Assembly (NCBI GenBank): GCA_947184155.2
Contig: CAMXCT020001113.1
Span: forward strand, 374,167-438,166
DNA length: 64,000 nt
Reading direction: 5' to 3'
Origin: Cladocopium goreaui
Lineage: Eukaryota > Sar > Dinophyceae > Suessiales > Symbiodiniaceae
Shown: in pieces, positions 52,401 through 62,910 of the stretch
Numbering within the stretch: the first letter of the stretch is position 1
Layout: each line of letters starts with the position of its first letter
Notes under the pieces: generated by a model
What the model saw: the letters and a program-made list of their open reading frames with translations, nothing else
Told to the model about the DNA's origin: nothing
Databases searched by the model: none
Made by a program: the position numbers and the translations under genes

Positions 52401-55166
52401 TTTGGACATGACTGCAGGAGCCAAATCAAGGTATATGGTAGTTGAATATGATGGAATTGCTTGAAACTAAACATTAAGAGAAACATAGCTTCAGAAACCC
52501 CAAGAAACCCCGTACTTTGACAATCCTTGTTTATGCTTTTTTCACAGACATGTCGGAACCCTCCCTCCATGTTAATCTGTCTGCCCCTTGCACATCCTCC
52601 CCAACGAAGGGTTCAACAGAAGCCGGTCCCTACCCGCCCCCTGCAGCCAGCCTTTGGCTCTGAGGGTTTCTCTTGCTCATTGTCTTCCTCCTGACGCGTC
52701 TTTTCCTACCAGCTGCAAAAGTGCCAGGCATGTTGCCAACAATTGACAGAAGTAGAAACATGCACATAGCAATCAAATCAAGCCGGCAGTGGCAGGTTAG
52801 ACACTCTTGACACCCCTTGATGATGCATCACTCATCGAACTTATGAATCACGCACTCCTAAATAAAACGTTCATTTGCAGTGACACTAAACAGCACACAT
52901 ATACAATTGTGCATTCTCGACTCCCCATGGCTTGCCAGTCTAATCTAATTAATTCCTTCCATTCCCAACGAAAACGGAACCCTACATGGTCCCTGCAGCT
53001 AGCCTGAGACACTTTTGGCTCTGAGGGCTGCTGTTCTTCATTGTCTTCCTCTTGAAGCGTCTTTTCCTCACCCTGCAAAAGAGCGCACCAGCGCCAGAAT
53101 TCAACGGCCATTTGGACACGACTGCAGGAGCCAAATCAAGGTATATGGTAGTTGAATATGATGGAATTGCTTGAAACTAAACATTAAGAGAAACATAGCT
53201 TCAGAAACCCCAAGAAGCCCCCTACATTGAAAATCCTTGTTTATGCTTGTTTCACAGACATGTCGGAACCCTCCCTCCATGTTAATCTGTCTGCCCCTTG
53301 CACATCCTCCCCAACGAAGGGTTCAACAGAAGCCGGTCCCTACCCGCCCCCTGCAGCCAGCCTTTGGCTCTGAGGGCTTCTCTTGCTCATTGTCTTCCTC
53401 CTGACGCGTCTTCTCCTACCAGCTGCAAAAGTGCCAGGCATGTTGCCAACAATTAACAGAAGTAGAAACATGCACATAGCAATCAAATCAAGCCAGCAGT
53501 GGCAGGTTAGACACTCTTGACACCCCTTGATGATGCATCCATCATCGAACTTATGAATCACGCACTCCTAAATAAAACGTTCATTTGCAGTGACACTAAA
53601 CAGCACACATATACAACTGTGCATTCTCGACTCCCCATGGCTTGCCAGTCTAATATAATTAATTACTTCCGTTCCCAACGAAAACGGAACCCTACATGGT
53701 CCCTGCAGCTAGCCTGAGACACTTTTGGCTCTGAGGGCTGCTGTTCTTCATTGTCTTCCTCTTGAAGCGTCTTTTCCTCACCCTGCAAAAGAGCGCACCA
53801 GCGCCAGAATTCAACGGCCATTTGGACACGACTGCAGGAGCCAAATCAAGGTATATGGTAGTTGAATATGATGGAATTGCTTGAAACTAAACATTAAAAG
53901 AAACATAGCTTCAGAAACCCAAAGAACCCCCGTACTTTGAAAATCCTTGTTTATGCTTTTTTCACAGACATGTCGGAACCCTCCCTCCATGTTAATCTGT
54001 CTGCCCCTTGCCCATCCTCCCCAACGAAGGGTTCAACAGAAGCCGGTCCCTACCCGCCCCCTGCAGCCAGCCTTTGGCTCTGAGGGCTTCTCTTGCTCAT
54101 TGTCTTCCTCCTGACGCGTCTTTTCCTACCAGCTGCAAAAGTGCCAGGCATGTTGCCAACAATTGACAGAAGACAGAAGTAGAAACATGCACATAGCAAT
54201 CAAATCAAGCCAGCAGTGGCAGGTTAGACACTCTTGACACCCCTTGATGATGCATCACTCATCGAACTTATGAATCACGCACTCCTAAATAAAACGTTCA
54301 TTTGCAGTGACACTAAACAGCACACATATACAATTGTTCATTCTCGACTCTCCATGGCTTGCCAGTCTACTATACTTCCATTCCTAACGAAAACGGAACC
54401 CTACATGGTCCCTGCAGCCGACCTGAGACACTTTTGGCTCTGAGGGCTGCTGTTCCTCATTGTCTTCCTCTTGAAGCGTCTTTTCCTCACCCTGCAAAAG
54501 AGCGCACCAGCGCCAGAATTCAACGGCCATTTGGACACGACTGCAGGAGCCAAATCAAGGTATATGGTAGTTGAATATGATGGAATTGCTTGAAACTAAA
54601 CATGAAAAGAAACATAGCTTCAGAAACACCAAGAAGCCCCCTACTTTGAAAATCCTTGTTTATGTTTGTTTCACAGACATGTCGGAACCCTCCCTCCATG
54701 TTAATCTGTCTGCCCCGTGCAGAAGCCGGTCCCTACCCGCCCCCTGCAGCCAGCCTTTGGCTCTGAGGGCTTCTCTTGCTCATTGTCTTCCTCCTGACGC
54801 GTCTTTTCCTACCAGCTGCAAAAGTGCCAGGCATGTTGCCAACAATTGACAGAAGTAGAAACATGCTTATAGCAATCAAATCAAGCCGGCAGTGACAGGT
54901 TAGACACCCTTGACATCCCTTGATGATGCATCACTCATCGAACTTATGAATCACACACTCCTAAATAAAACATTCATTTGCAGTGACACTAAACAGCACA
55001 CATATACAATTGTACATTCTCGACTCTCCATGGCTTGCCAGTCTAATATACTTCCATTCCAGCGAAAACGGAACCCTACATGGTCCCTGCAGCCAACCTG
55101 AGACACTTTTGGCTCTGAGGGCTGCTGTTGTTCATTGTCTTCCTCTTGAAGCGTCTTTTCCTCACC
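49402..55166 (-). CDS. A cassettes: repeated Glu-rich exon (nine copies)
   Basis: Each copy follows a pyrimidine-rich acceptor (CTCTTTTGCAG in most) and reads GEEKTLQEEDNEEQQPSEPK, then VSQAGCRDHVG. An alternative acceptor is GTGAG|GAAAAG, a few bases in. All nine copies keep the frame; changes are few (TIQ for TLQ in the 50.9-kb copy, Y for H in DHVG there). The peptide is acidic, probably disordered or helical, with one Cys near the end. If spliced in series with B cassettes it would give a long Glu-rich repeat region. Whether the copies are really used as exons is not shown by sequence alone. Confidence 0.6.
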
Positions 55167-55515
55167 CTGCAAAGAGCGCAACAGCGCCAGAATTCAACGG
55201 CCGTTTGGACACGACTGCAGGAGTAAATCAAGCTATATAGTAGTTGACTTTGTTAGAATTGCTTCAAACATATTCAAAGTAAATATGAAATCAACCATAC
55301 CATACCTTCAGAACCCGCGAGAACCTTTACTTAAGAAAACACATTCGCTGTTTATCCTTGCTTCACAGAATTGTCGGAACTCTCCATCCTTGTTCATCTA
55401 GAGAAGATGGTCCCTACACGGCCCTTGCAGCCAGCCTGAGACACGGCCCTTGGCTGTGAGGGCTTCTGTTGCTCATTGTCTTCGTCCTGAAGTGTCTGTT
55501 ACTCCCAGATGCCAG
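49786..55515 (-). CDS. B cassettes: second repeated Glu-rich exon
   Basis: Each copy follows GGCACTTTTGCAG and reads EKTRQEEDTEQEKPSEPKAG, then CRGRVG (49.79-kb copy), clearly homologous to the A cassette but lacking VSQ before AGC. In most copies TGGGAG is replaced by TGGTAG, a stop if the first acceptor is used; the AG of that TAG, followed by GAAAAG, gives an alternative acceptor present in all complete copies. The 51.3-kb copy has lost its acceptor side. The 49.09-kb copy (just outside this span) has an in-frame TAA. Confidence 0.5.
50316..50417. mobile_element. Palindromic element inserted in one array unit (family H)
   Basis: Terminal repeats GTGGATGGAAGAAATCCTGC and its complement enclose about 60 bp. 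It is present in only one of the nine units, so it arrived after array expansion. A half copy lies at 14064-14094. Confidence 0.9.
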
Positions 55516-55843
55516 ATGTGCCAGGCATGTTGCCAACAATCAACAGAACTTGAACATGTAAAGTCACCAAATCAAGCCAGCACTGGGAGGGTAGACGGTT
55601 AGACGCTCTAAAAACATCCCTTGATGATGCATGACTCAGCAAACTTACAAATCACTTAATCTTTTAAATTGCACTGAAAAATGTTGCGTCACGAAAAACA
55701 CCACACACGTACAATTGTTCCTTCCCGACTCTCCATTGGTTGCCAGTCGCATGCTTCAGCCATTCCAGTTGATTGTCTTCCTTACGATCAGCGTCAAGCT
55801 GCGTCAAGCTGAGAAAGCCCCAGAAAGCGGAACACTTTGGTTA

Positions 55844-55952
55844 CCCTCTGGTAAACTAACATAGCTATGGAAAATCACCATGCTATTAATGGTTTTTTAT
55901 CCACTATTTCAATGGCCATGGCTTCAATAGCTATGTTGACATAACCAGAGGG
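55844..55952. mobile_element. Family A element
   Basis: CCCTCTGGTAAACTAACATA...GTTGACATAACCAGAGGG, just right of the 0.7-kb array. Confidence 0.9.
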
Positions 55953-57181
55953 TAGAGATGTTTGATGACACAAAGCCGGATTTCAGGGTGTTCCATGGTG
56001 TTCCAACATATTCCAACGTATCCACGTTGGCTCCAATCGTCATGTTTGTATATTTCTGTTGCGAAGCTCATGCGGTTGGTGCCCCCAGTGATGTTAGTTT
56101 GTTTATATAAATTCACAAGCTATAGCCATATGCGAACCATGGTGCTGGAATATGAATCCCAACATTTGCCCTGTAAAAATCACCCAGTCATGTAGCATAA
56201 ACCTAAGAATTAACCTTAGTTATACATCCACTTAGCTAAAGGTCCACTTTTTATCTTATTTAACCAACAAAACAGGATGCGGATATCAAGCATTTGAGAG
56301 ATCATTGCAGGCTGATGCCCCAGTGAACCTTTAGCTAAGTGGATGTATAACTAAGGTTAATTGTTAAGTTTATGCTACATTTGGGTGATTTGTTGGGCAA
56401 ATGGTAGTAAATATTCCATACATGGAGCATATGTCTATAGCTGGTGGTTATAGCTATGCCATATGCTCCATGCAATTATGGTATATCTACCTACATAGAC
56501 TGGGTGATTTTGAGTATTTTTATGGGGCAAATGTTGGTCAATCTTCCAGCACCATGGAGCATATGGGCATGGGAGAATGCATGAAGGGGACTTAGTTCAA
56601 GATTAAGCAAATGTATATATTTTATCGTTACTAACCAGTGAACTAAATCGACCGCCCACCCAACTATGGCCACCATTAAAAGTTACCCTTAGCCAAGGTT
56701 TATCAGAAGTTTATCATCATCAAACATGGCTTGGTGGAAAATCCTATATATATATATATCGATTATGTTCCCATTAAGACCTCCATTTCAAGGGGATTTC
56801 CAATTGCCATGTTTGATTACCGGAGGGTACACCCGGACGTGCAAGTCAGTGCAATCCCCAAAACAACAGACAAACAGCATGTGACGCACCACATTCAGGA
56901 AGTCAGTGCAGTCAGTGCAAAACAAGGCTTAAAACACCATGTGGACGCTACATTGTGCTATAACTTAGCTTGGAAAGTATCACCATGTTTTGCTACCGGT
57001 CACCACCCATCTATCCCCCGGTCACCAGTCGTTTTTTGTTTCATGGCGATGCCACATGATCCTGAAATCGAATCTGTTAGGCAGCTTACCCGGCCTGGTT
57101 ATGGCATACTAAAATAGCGCCATAGAAGCCATGGCCCTTTCGTCGAAGTTTTGTGGATAAAAACCCATGAGAAATGCATGG

Positions 57182-57372
57182 CTGGATCTTTCCCAGTTCG
57201 TTTTTTCTATGTTTACCAGATCAATGGCCATTTCAGGAACCTAAATTGGAGGTACTGTACCATATAAGGCCATATTTTCTGGGGATATTCCCTTACATAG
57301 GCCTTACATAGGCCTTATATATGGTAGGTACCTCCATTTTAGGATCCTGAAATTCCCATTGACCAGAGGGTA
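57182..57372. mobile_element. Family A remnant interrupted by a family C element
   Basis: TATGTTTACCAG at 57211-57222 is separated from CCAGAGGGTAAAC at 57363 by a complete C element, showing an insertion near one end. Confidence 0.65.
57222..57358. mobile_element. Family C element nested in family A
   Basis: TTTCAGGAACCTAAATTGGA...TTTTAGGATCCTGAAATT. Confidence 0.85.
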
Positions 57373-57559
57373 AACCAAGGAAGAGCCACCGGAAAACACA
57401 TGGGCCAGTTGGTTCACTGGTGACTGGTGAGTTATCACCCTGGTGAAAGTTGATGCGTCCCCTGAGTCGAGTGGATTATTACTGTTATCCCATCTAGAAC
57501 TGGTTGAACTTAGCCAAAAAATAGTCCATTCTATCCCATCTGTAGCCCATGACATCTAT

Positions 57560-57715
57560 AAGCCATATGCGAAGCATGGTGCCGGAATATGAATCCCAAC
57601 ATTTGCCCTGTAAAAATCACCCAGTCATGTAGCTTTGCATATACCAGCCACCATGCTTCGCTTATATATGGCTAACTGGGTGAACTGGACTGCGAGCTTC
57701 GCATATGGCACCAGT
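57560..57715. mobile_element. Family G compound element
   Basis: GCCATATGCGAAGCATGGTG, then CAGCCACCATGCTTCGCTTA, then GAGCTTCGCATATGGC: two overlapping inverted repeats. Confidence 0.65.
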
Positions 57716-57796
57716 GACGAAACTCCTGGGTGATATGGTTGAACATGGGATTCCCCCTCTCATGGATGGTCAAAACCTCCAGTATATAGGTTACCC

Positions 57797-57912
57797 GGCC
57801 TGGTTATGACATACATAAAGCTATTGAAGCCATGGCCTTTGAAATAGTGGATAAAAACCCATGAAAAATGCATGGTGATTGTCCAGTTCGTTATGTAAAC
57901 GTTTACCAGAGG
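57797..57912. mobile_element. Family A-like element
   Basis: CCCGGCCTGGTTATGACATA at left and AACGTTTACCAGAGG at right; inner GAAATAGTGGATAAAAACCC. Confidence 0.65.
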
Positions 57913-58152
57913 TTTGTATAATCCACAAACTAATCATCAACCAACCATCAATGATCACTTATATCCACTGTTTTTTTATCTCCATTGAGACTTCAAATCC
58001 CTATCATCAACCGCCTGACTGACGCATGGCGCATGCTGGCGTGCTGGCTGAGTGTCAGGTTCTGTGCTTGGCTCCGTGGTGCCACTTGCCTGGAAGAGGG
58101 GAGTGGTGGGCCAATTTGGGACGGCTGCTACTGGACCAAAAAAAACTGGCTA

Positions 58153-58297
58153 CAAGGTCAGGCCCTCCAGTTGGTTACTCCCATGAACTATAGATCGTAT
58201 CTAATATCTACCATAGATGAACCATAGATGTTCATAAATCACAGTTTTTCTTTGGTGAACTAAACCAACTTTGCTATCCTCTGGGGGCCTGACCTTG
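58153..58297. mobile_element. Family D element
   Basis: CAAGGTCAGGCCCTCCAGTT...CTGGGGGCCTGACCTTG; compensating changes in both ends. Confidence 0.88.
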
Positions 58298-58467
58298 TAG
58301 TTGTAATGGTAAATGACCATTTTCACAGACCTTTTTAAACACGGCTGTTGAGGACATCTGAGTTGGGCCACAATTCTGAAAGATCAATCTCCGGGGGAAA
58401 CTTTGATACTGGCCATTTCTTGTTTAAAAGTACCATCCAGATCAATCAAACGTGGGAATTGAAAATC

Positions 58468-58584
58468 TGCTTGGTGGTTTTTCGCCCTACCCCTCTGAAA
58501 AATCATGGAGTGAAAGTCAGTTGGGATGATGACATTCCCAATATGATGGGAAAAATAAACCAAATATTCCAAACCACCAATCAG
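58468..58584. mobile_element. Family B element
   Basis: CTGCTTGGTGGTTTTTCGCC...CCAAACCACCAATCAG. Confidence 0.87.
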
Positions 58585-58914
58585 AAATACCCCGTTGAGT
58601 TGGATGATATTTACATTTAAGTTTCAACCTCTGTTTAGTTTGGGGAGTTTCCAGCGAGCCACGTTTGATGACGTTTTTTAGGGTAAAGGGATGATTAGAT
58701 CAGGGAAGACCCACCATTTGTAGATCATTTTCATAAGGTTTCCCCATGGGTTTTCCACATCTATAAAAGGTTTTACATCCCATGAGAAATCACCATTTTT
58801 GTCTGTTAAATCTTTAAATCCCATTAAATCACCTTTTTTGATGGGTTGTCCGGTTGTCCACATCTATGTTCTGTTAGCTCCCTATGGTTTGATCTATGCA
58901 GCCCGAGCCCGCAC

Positions 58915-58968
58915 CTCATCCTTATCATCAAAGCCGGAGCTGGTCTCGAAACTTTTGTCATTCGTTTC
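58915..58968 (-). CDS. Micro-exon with FETSSGFD motif
   Basis: Exactly 54 bp between acceptor CTCCCGCAG and donor GATGAG|GTGCGG, phase 0 on both sides, reading ETNDKSFETSSGFDDKDE. Homologous to the micro-exon at 62.87-62.91 kb. Confidence 0.65.
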
Positions 58969-59067
58969 CTGCGGGAGCGTTTTAAAGATGTGGGTTTCCA
59001 TGGGGTATCCCCAATAGCTGGATGGTTTATAAGGGAAAGTCCTATTCAAATGGATGATTTAGGGGTA

Positions 59068-59166
59068 CCCTCTGGTAAACTAACATAACTATGGAAAATC
59101 ACCATTTTCAATGGGAAAACTCACTATAAATGGCCATTTTCAATAGCTATGTTAAATTACCAGAGG
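59068..59166. mobile_element. Family A element
   Basis: CCCTCTGGTAAACTAACATA...GTTAAATTACCAGAGGG. 53 of its inner bases are close to the copy at 61097. Confidence 0.88.
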
Positions 59167-59282
59167 GTACCCCATTTTAGGAAACCTCCTTCCTTTTTTT
59201 CATAATCAGGGTGCCATTCAGGTCCAAGGAACATGGTTCAAGTGCCAATGGACCCTGAAATCAAGGCACTTGCAGCATAGTG

Positions 59283-59362
59283 TCATCAGTTGGGATGATG
59301 ACATTCCATTCCCAATGAATGATGGGGAAGTCATAATCCAAATATTCCAAACCACCAACCAG
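59283..59362. mobile_element. Family B right half
   Basis: GTCATCAGTTGGGATGATGA to CCAAACCACCAACCAG; the left end is missing. Confidence 0.75.
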
Positions 59363-59469
59363 ATATGCATTTGTCAGAAATATATATATACAATATTATA
59401 TATATACATATACATATATATAATATATATATATATTCCATTATATTCCCAAAATCACGAAACGTTAAC

Positions 59470-59513
59470 CACCATCTTCCGTCTCGAAATTGACCCCGGA
59501 GTTGATCACCACT
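59470..59513 (-). CDS. Micro-exon with NFETEDG motif
   Basis: Acceptor GGGATACAG, donor GGTG|GTTAACG. The frame reads VINSGVNFETEDG. It shares the F-E-T-x-x-G core with the exons at 58.9 and 62.9 kb. Confidence 0.5.
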
Positions 59514-59944
59514 GTATCCCCATCCCTATCCAGTTGGTCATGTGTTCATCAATTTGTCTCCGTTCTCAACTAATGTTTAACCGTGTCTAGATACTTATAC
59601 CTGATCAGCTTTGCTACTGTTTATGAAAAATGTCGGCATCATATTGTGGTGAAGCGTGAATTTGACATATTTTTTTCTGGATAACACTGCGAGCTCACTT
59701 TCTGGAAGTGCAAGAGTAGACTTACCTTCCTACTTCGTATGACACCCCCAACTTATCCACCTTCCTATTTAGCTTCGAATGAAAATCATGGACCCCTTCC
59801 ATTGGAAAATCATCAAGTTATCCCTTTGAAAATTGCCATTTGGGTGAAGTATCCAACCAGTTTTCAGACAGCGCCAAACATTCCATTCCGTCTCAAAGAT
59901 GTCCCAGTGAATTTCAATCACAAGAAGTTTCTTGCTTAGATCTA

Positions 59945-60088
59945 CAAGGTGGTGCCCTCCAAGTTATGTGAACGTTGGTTTATAATCCCATGGCAACTAG
60001 TTCGATATATCACCTATAAACCTATAGTGAAATTGGAGTTATTTGCACCAACTGAACGCGTTTTCGTGGCCACGGGGGTACCACCTTG
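59945..60088. mobile_element. Family D element
   Basis: CAAGGTGGTGCCCTCCAAGT...CACGGGGGTACCACCTTG, TA-flanked. Confidence 0.88.
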
Positions 60089-60109
60089 TAAGCTTTGCCA
60101 GTTTCGGCT

Positions 60110-60165
60110 TACCTCAGCCATCTCCCCATCTCTCCATCTCTCCATCCTCGCCGGTCTCAAGCGGT
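60110..60165 (-). CDS. Weak micro-exon candidate (LETGEDGE)
   Basis: The minus frame reads PLETGEDGEMERWGDG in a small GC-rich island. Possible further member of the E-T-G micro-exon set; splice sites are not clear. Confidence 0.3.
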
Positions 60166-60632
60166 TTCTCAGTTGGTGCCTACGGAGCTGCCAGCCGTGC
60201 GACGTAGAGAAAATCGGGGTGTGTCAATGGGTATGGGCCCCAGCTACTTGAATGGAGATTTTCCTACAAGTCGTGGGCCCCCCCATTTTTTTACGATCGC
60301 GAATTGTTGGTGAACATGATTATATTATATGATTCCAATATATCTCTAGAGTTTATGATACGCAAATAACATCTTATAAAACGACGTTTTTTGTTAACGG
60401 GGTTTCCTGCTGAAATGAACCAGTGGGAACCATCAAAGAAATTGGGGCGAGCCGAGTTATGTGAAATGATTTTTAAGCGTAGATCATCAATGGATAGCCG
60501 AGAAAATTGCATTTTATACATATGACATATAGGTTTGTATAGGTTTGTAACTTTCACATTTTAATACATTTTACATGTTTTCATGGTTGACTGTCTTGCT
60601 GGATCGGCTGCCGCGCAGGCAGAAAAAAAACC

Positions 60633-60676
60633 TTTCGGACTCGTCAGCGTTCGACTTGTCACGATGTCGAAGCGTC
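60633..60676 (-). CDS. Micro-exon candidate (RFDIVTSRTLTSPK)
   Basis: GC-rich island between acceptor ATAAGACAG and donor CCGAAAG|GTTTT. The frame reads RFDIVTSRTLTSPK. No family. Confidence 0.4.
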
Positions 60677-60731
60677 CTGTCTTATGATCTTCTTGGAGCG
60701 CTCAGTCAAAGGGACTCTGTACAGTCATCTT

Positions 60732-60839
60732 ACCCATGACGGATCCATGGTGCTGCTATATATGGTGTGCCATGGATCCCATCAATATACCCCCTTTATG
60801 TTAGCATTAATATACCAGCACCATGGATCCGTCATGGGT
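60732..60839. mobile_element. Family G-type palindromic element, copy 2
   Basis: ACCCATGACGGATCCATGG...CCATGGATCCGTCATGGGT; differs from the copy at 7902 at only a few positions, so the family was recently active. Confidence 0.9.
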
Positions 60840-60844
60840 TATGG

Positions 60845-60918
60845 GATGAAATAGCTGCAACTGCTCGATTTTGCGAGGCAGAATCTCTCATCAATTTGAA
60901 AATGTCGATCTGTAGAGT
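60845..60918 (-). CDS. Exon candidate (helical)
   Basis: After GTAACTCTACAG the minus frame reads IDIFKLMRDSASQNRAVAAI, then SSHN up to the palindromic element at 60732-60839. The frame is also open upstream (YLDSIKAIIRWYRTC). Unassigned. Confidence 0.4.
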
Positions 60919-61096
60919 TACAGGTAGCAATGAACACGTTCTGTACCACCGGATGATGGCTTTGATTGAGTCCAAGTACCCCACAAGAGTATGCCAGAGG
61001 AAGGCTCAACTGACATAAACTCTGGGCTGACTGGTCATAAACTACATCCCATCGGGTAGCTAGCATATAGGAAAAATATGGCCCATAGATGATTTA

Positions 61097-61198
61097 CCCT
61101 CTGGTAAACTAACATAACTATGGAAAATCACCATTTTTTATGGGTAAATCCACTATAAATGGCCATTTTCAATAGCTTTTTGTATGTTTACCAGAGGG
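61097..61198. mobile_element. Family A element
   Basis: CCCTCTGGTAAACTAACATA...TATGTTTACCAGAGGG, TA-flanked. Confidence 0.9.
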
Positions 61199-62289
61199 TA
61201 TCTATGAAAAAAATGGGTGGAATTGCCAGTTCGCAAACTGTTAAAGTACCATAGGGTATCCAAAAGTTCGTCCCGGGTCACCTTGCGATAGTTGGCCAAA
61301 TATTCCCCACTTATGTGGTGTCTCAGCTTGTCAGCATTCCGATTTTTCCGGCAAGGGAGTCAAGTACTAAACTATACGAAACTGTCCATTCTTTTCGTCC
61401 AGATGGTTTATCCATCATTTGATGGTTGACTCCACCATGATTCAACAATTTCCGTCGTTCAATGCATTTCAACAAGGTGGCCCCCCACCAGTTGTAAGTT
61501 GGTCTAGCTTCCCCCAATGAAATTGTAGATATGATATATCTACCATAAACCATCGTTATTGCATGTTGTTGCATGTAAAATTGCATTGATTCGCACCAGT
61601 GCAAAAGTGACAAGTCGCCAGCGAAATCCCTTCTGAAATCCCATGAAGAATCACCATTCTTGCTGCTAAAACATATGGATCTTTCATGATATTTCCATTT
61701 TTATGCTGGTACCCCTAAAAATTTATCGCTGGATTTTCTTTAGTTCGTTTCGAAAATCCCAATCGATTTTCGCTGGATGAGAACTGGGGGTACCTGGTCA
61801 CTGCTGGTCGGCGACTCGCTGCTGGTCGGCGACTTGTCATCCTGAGTACATCGGTTTTTGGAACATGGCCAGGTTTTTGGAAAGCTCCATGGCAACTATG
61901 TCCTTATAAAGATTTATAAAGTATAATTACTATACTATTCACAAATATCAATAATGTTGTTTTCTTAATATGTATATATATATATTATGGATATATATAT
62001 ATATATATAATGTACCATTTGCATTTACAGTACATGATAGGATTCATTGGGGTTTTCCTGAGCAATAGTAGAAAATTTATAACAATAATCATAGCAAAAA
62101 CAAGCATACAGTCTTATCATGCCAATGAATATCTACCATATTATGTATGTCTGCACTTAATATCTATGTAAAAGCATATGGAGGGTTCTTGAGTCATGAT
62201 GGACCGTATTTCTTCCACTAAATGTTTGTTTGGTCTTTTTTTTCTGGAGACGCATGGTGAAAGGGAGTACTGTGCCCCAATTTTCAGAA
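61199..62289. other. Intron stretch
   Basis: Contains a partial family D element (from 61473), a tandem GCTGCTGGTCGGCGACT pair (61800-61840) and TA microsatellites at 61970-62010. A weak minus-strand frame (WTVSYSLVLDSLAGKIGML, about 61340-61400) is not enough to call an exon. Confidence 0.4.
61473..61600. mobile_element. Family D element, right end decayed
   Basis: CAAGGTGGCCCCCCACCAGT at left; only GTGCAAAAGTGAC remains at right. Confidence 0.6.
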
Positions 62290-62394
62290 ACGCCCGTTTG
62301 TTTATTCTTGACTATCATCGGATGTCGGTGTTGACAAACTATTGAATTGAAGAATGAAAGCACTTTGCCAGACCCCGATGCTGCAAGAGAATAA
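62290..62394 (-). CDS. Exon candidate, possibly C-terminal
   Basis: Acceptor TTATTCTCTTGCAG is strong. One frame reads IGVWQSAFILQFNSLSTPTS, then DDSQE and TAA at 62302, a natural-looking C-terminus; another reads SGSGKVLSFFNSIVCQHRHP and stays open. If the first is right, a gene entering from the right ends here. Confidence 0.45.
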
Positions 62395-62464
62395 GTAGAA
62401 ATTGTAAGAGAAAAACATATTATATATAATATGTAACAAAGTCACAAATAGACAACGTGTGGAA

Positions 62465-62550
62465 GGCTCACTTTCCAGGCCAACAAACATGTTGGAGCCA
62501 ACTTCATCAAACAACAGGTTAGCAAGGCGCAATTCTTTCCCTTTCAGGTC
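62465..62550 (-). CDS. Exon candidate, unassigned
   Basis: The minus frame reads LKGKELRLANLLFDEVGSNM, then FVGLE, ending at a good donor CTGGAAA|GTGAGCC. Protein-like composition; no family recognised. It precedes the exon candidate at 62.29-62.39 kb. Confidence 0.5.
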
Positions 62551-62868
62551 CCCTTATGTACAGAACTCAGAACACATTAGGATCTTTAGCTGTATATATA
62601 TATATATACATGCATTATATGATGTAAATTTACGTCTGTCTGAAAATGGGGTATATATACCTGTATACGCATAACATGACCATATTGGAAGGTGAAAATG
62701 ATGATTAGCCAATGGATTTGGAGGTTTTCACAACATGTTCAGACAAACCCATACATATCCACCATGTTTCACCATAAAATCAGATGAAATACGGCTTTAT
62801 ACCGGTATACCCAATAATAAACCACCATTGCGGATGGTGGCATTGGGTTTACCATCCCCCCTGCCGAC

Positions 62869-62910
62869 CTTGTCGAAACCCGAGCCGGTCTCAAAGGCAT
62901 TGTCATCTGC
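62869..62910 (-). CDS. Micro-exon with FETGSGFD motif
   Basis: Exactly 42 bp between GCGCTAG and donor GACAAG|GTCGGC, phase 0 on both sides, reading ADDNAFETGSGFDK. Close relative of the 54-bp micro-exon at 58.9 kb. Confidence 0.6.

Larger units (their letters stand above)
49081..55530 (-). repeat. Tandem array of 0.7-kb units, each with two exon-like cassettes
   Basis: About nine units, pitch mostly 700-712 bp, each with cassette A and cassette B on the minus strand. A cassettes lie near 49402, 50104, 50906, 51573, 52275, 52984, 53696, 54403 and 55078 (about 90 bp each). B cassettes lie near 49081, 49786, 50590, 51290, 51960, 52670, 53380, 54090, 54770 and 55450. Unit 2 is longer because of a 100-bp palindromic insertion (50316-50417). 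The unit around 51.3 kb is shorter because a deletion removes the acceptor side of its B cassette. Outer copies (49.1 and 55.45 kb) are most diverged, as expected for an array that grew by unequal exchange. Confidence 0.95.
55531..58914. other. Repeat-rich intron region
   Basis: Holds element A (55844-55952), several G-type fragments (56131-56560, 57560-57715), a long inverted pair CCACTTAGCTAAAGGT / ACCTTTAGCTAAGTGG (about 56229 and 56328) with arms running outward through TTAACCTTAGTTATACATCC, a C element nested in an A element (57182-57372), an A-like element (57797-57912), D (58153-58297) and B (58468-58584). A weak minus-strand island at 57430-57490 reads NPLDSGDASTFTRV. No firm exon. 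Confidence 0.45.

Noticed and set aside
60839..61066. Plus-strand frame reading MSICRVTGSNEHVLYHRMMA
   Set aside because: The minus strand has a better acceptor and a more protein-like frame here, agreeing with the orientation of all neighbouring exons; the plus frame has no splice support.
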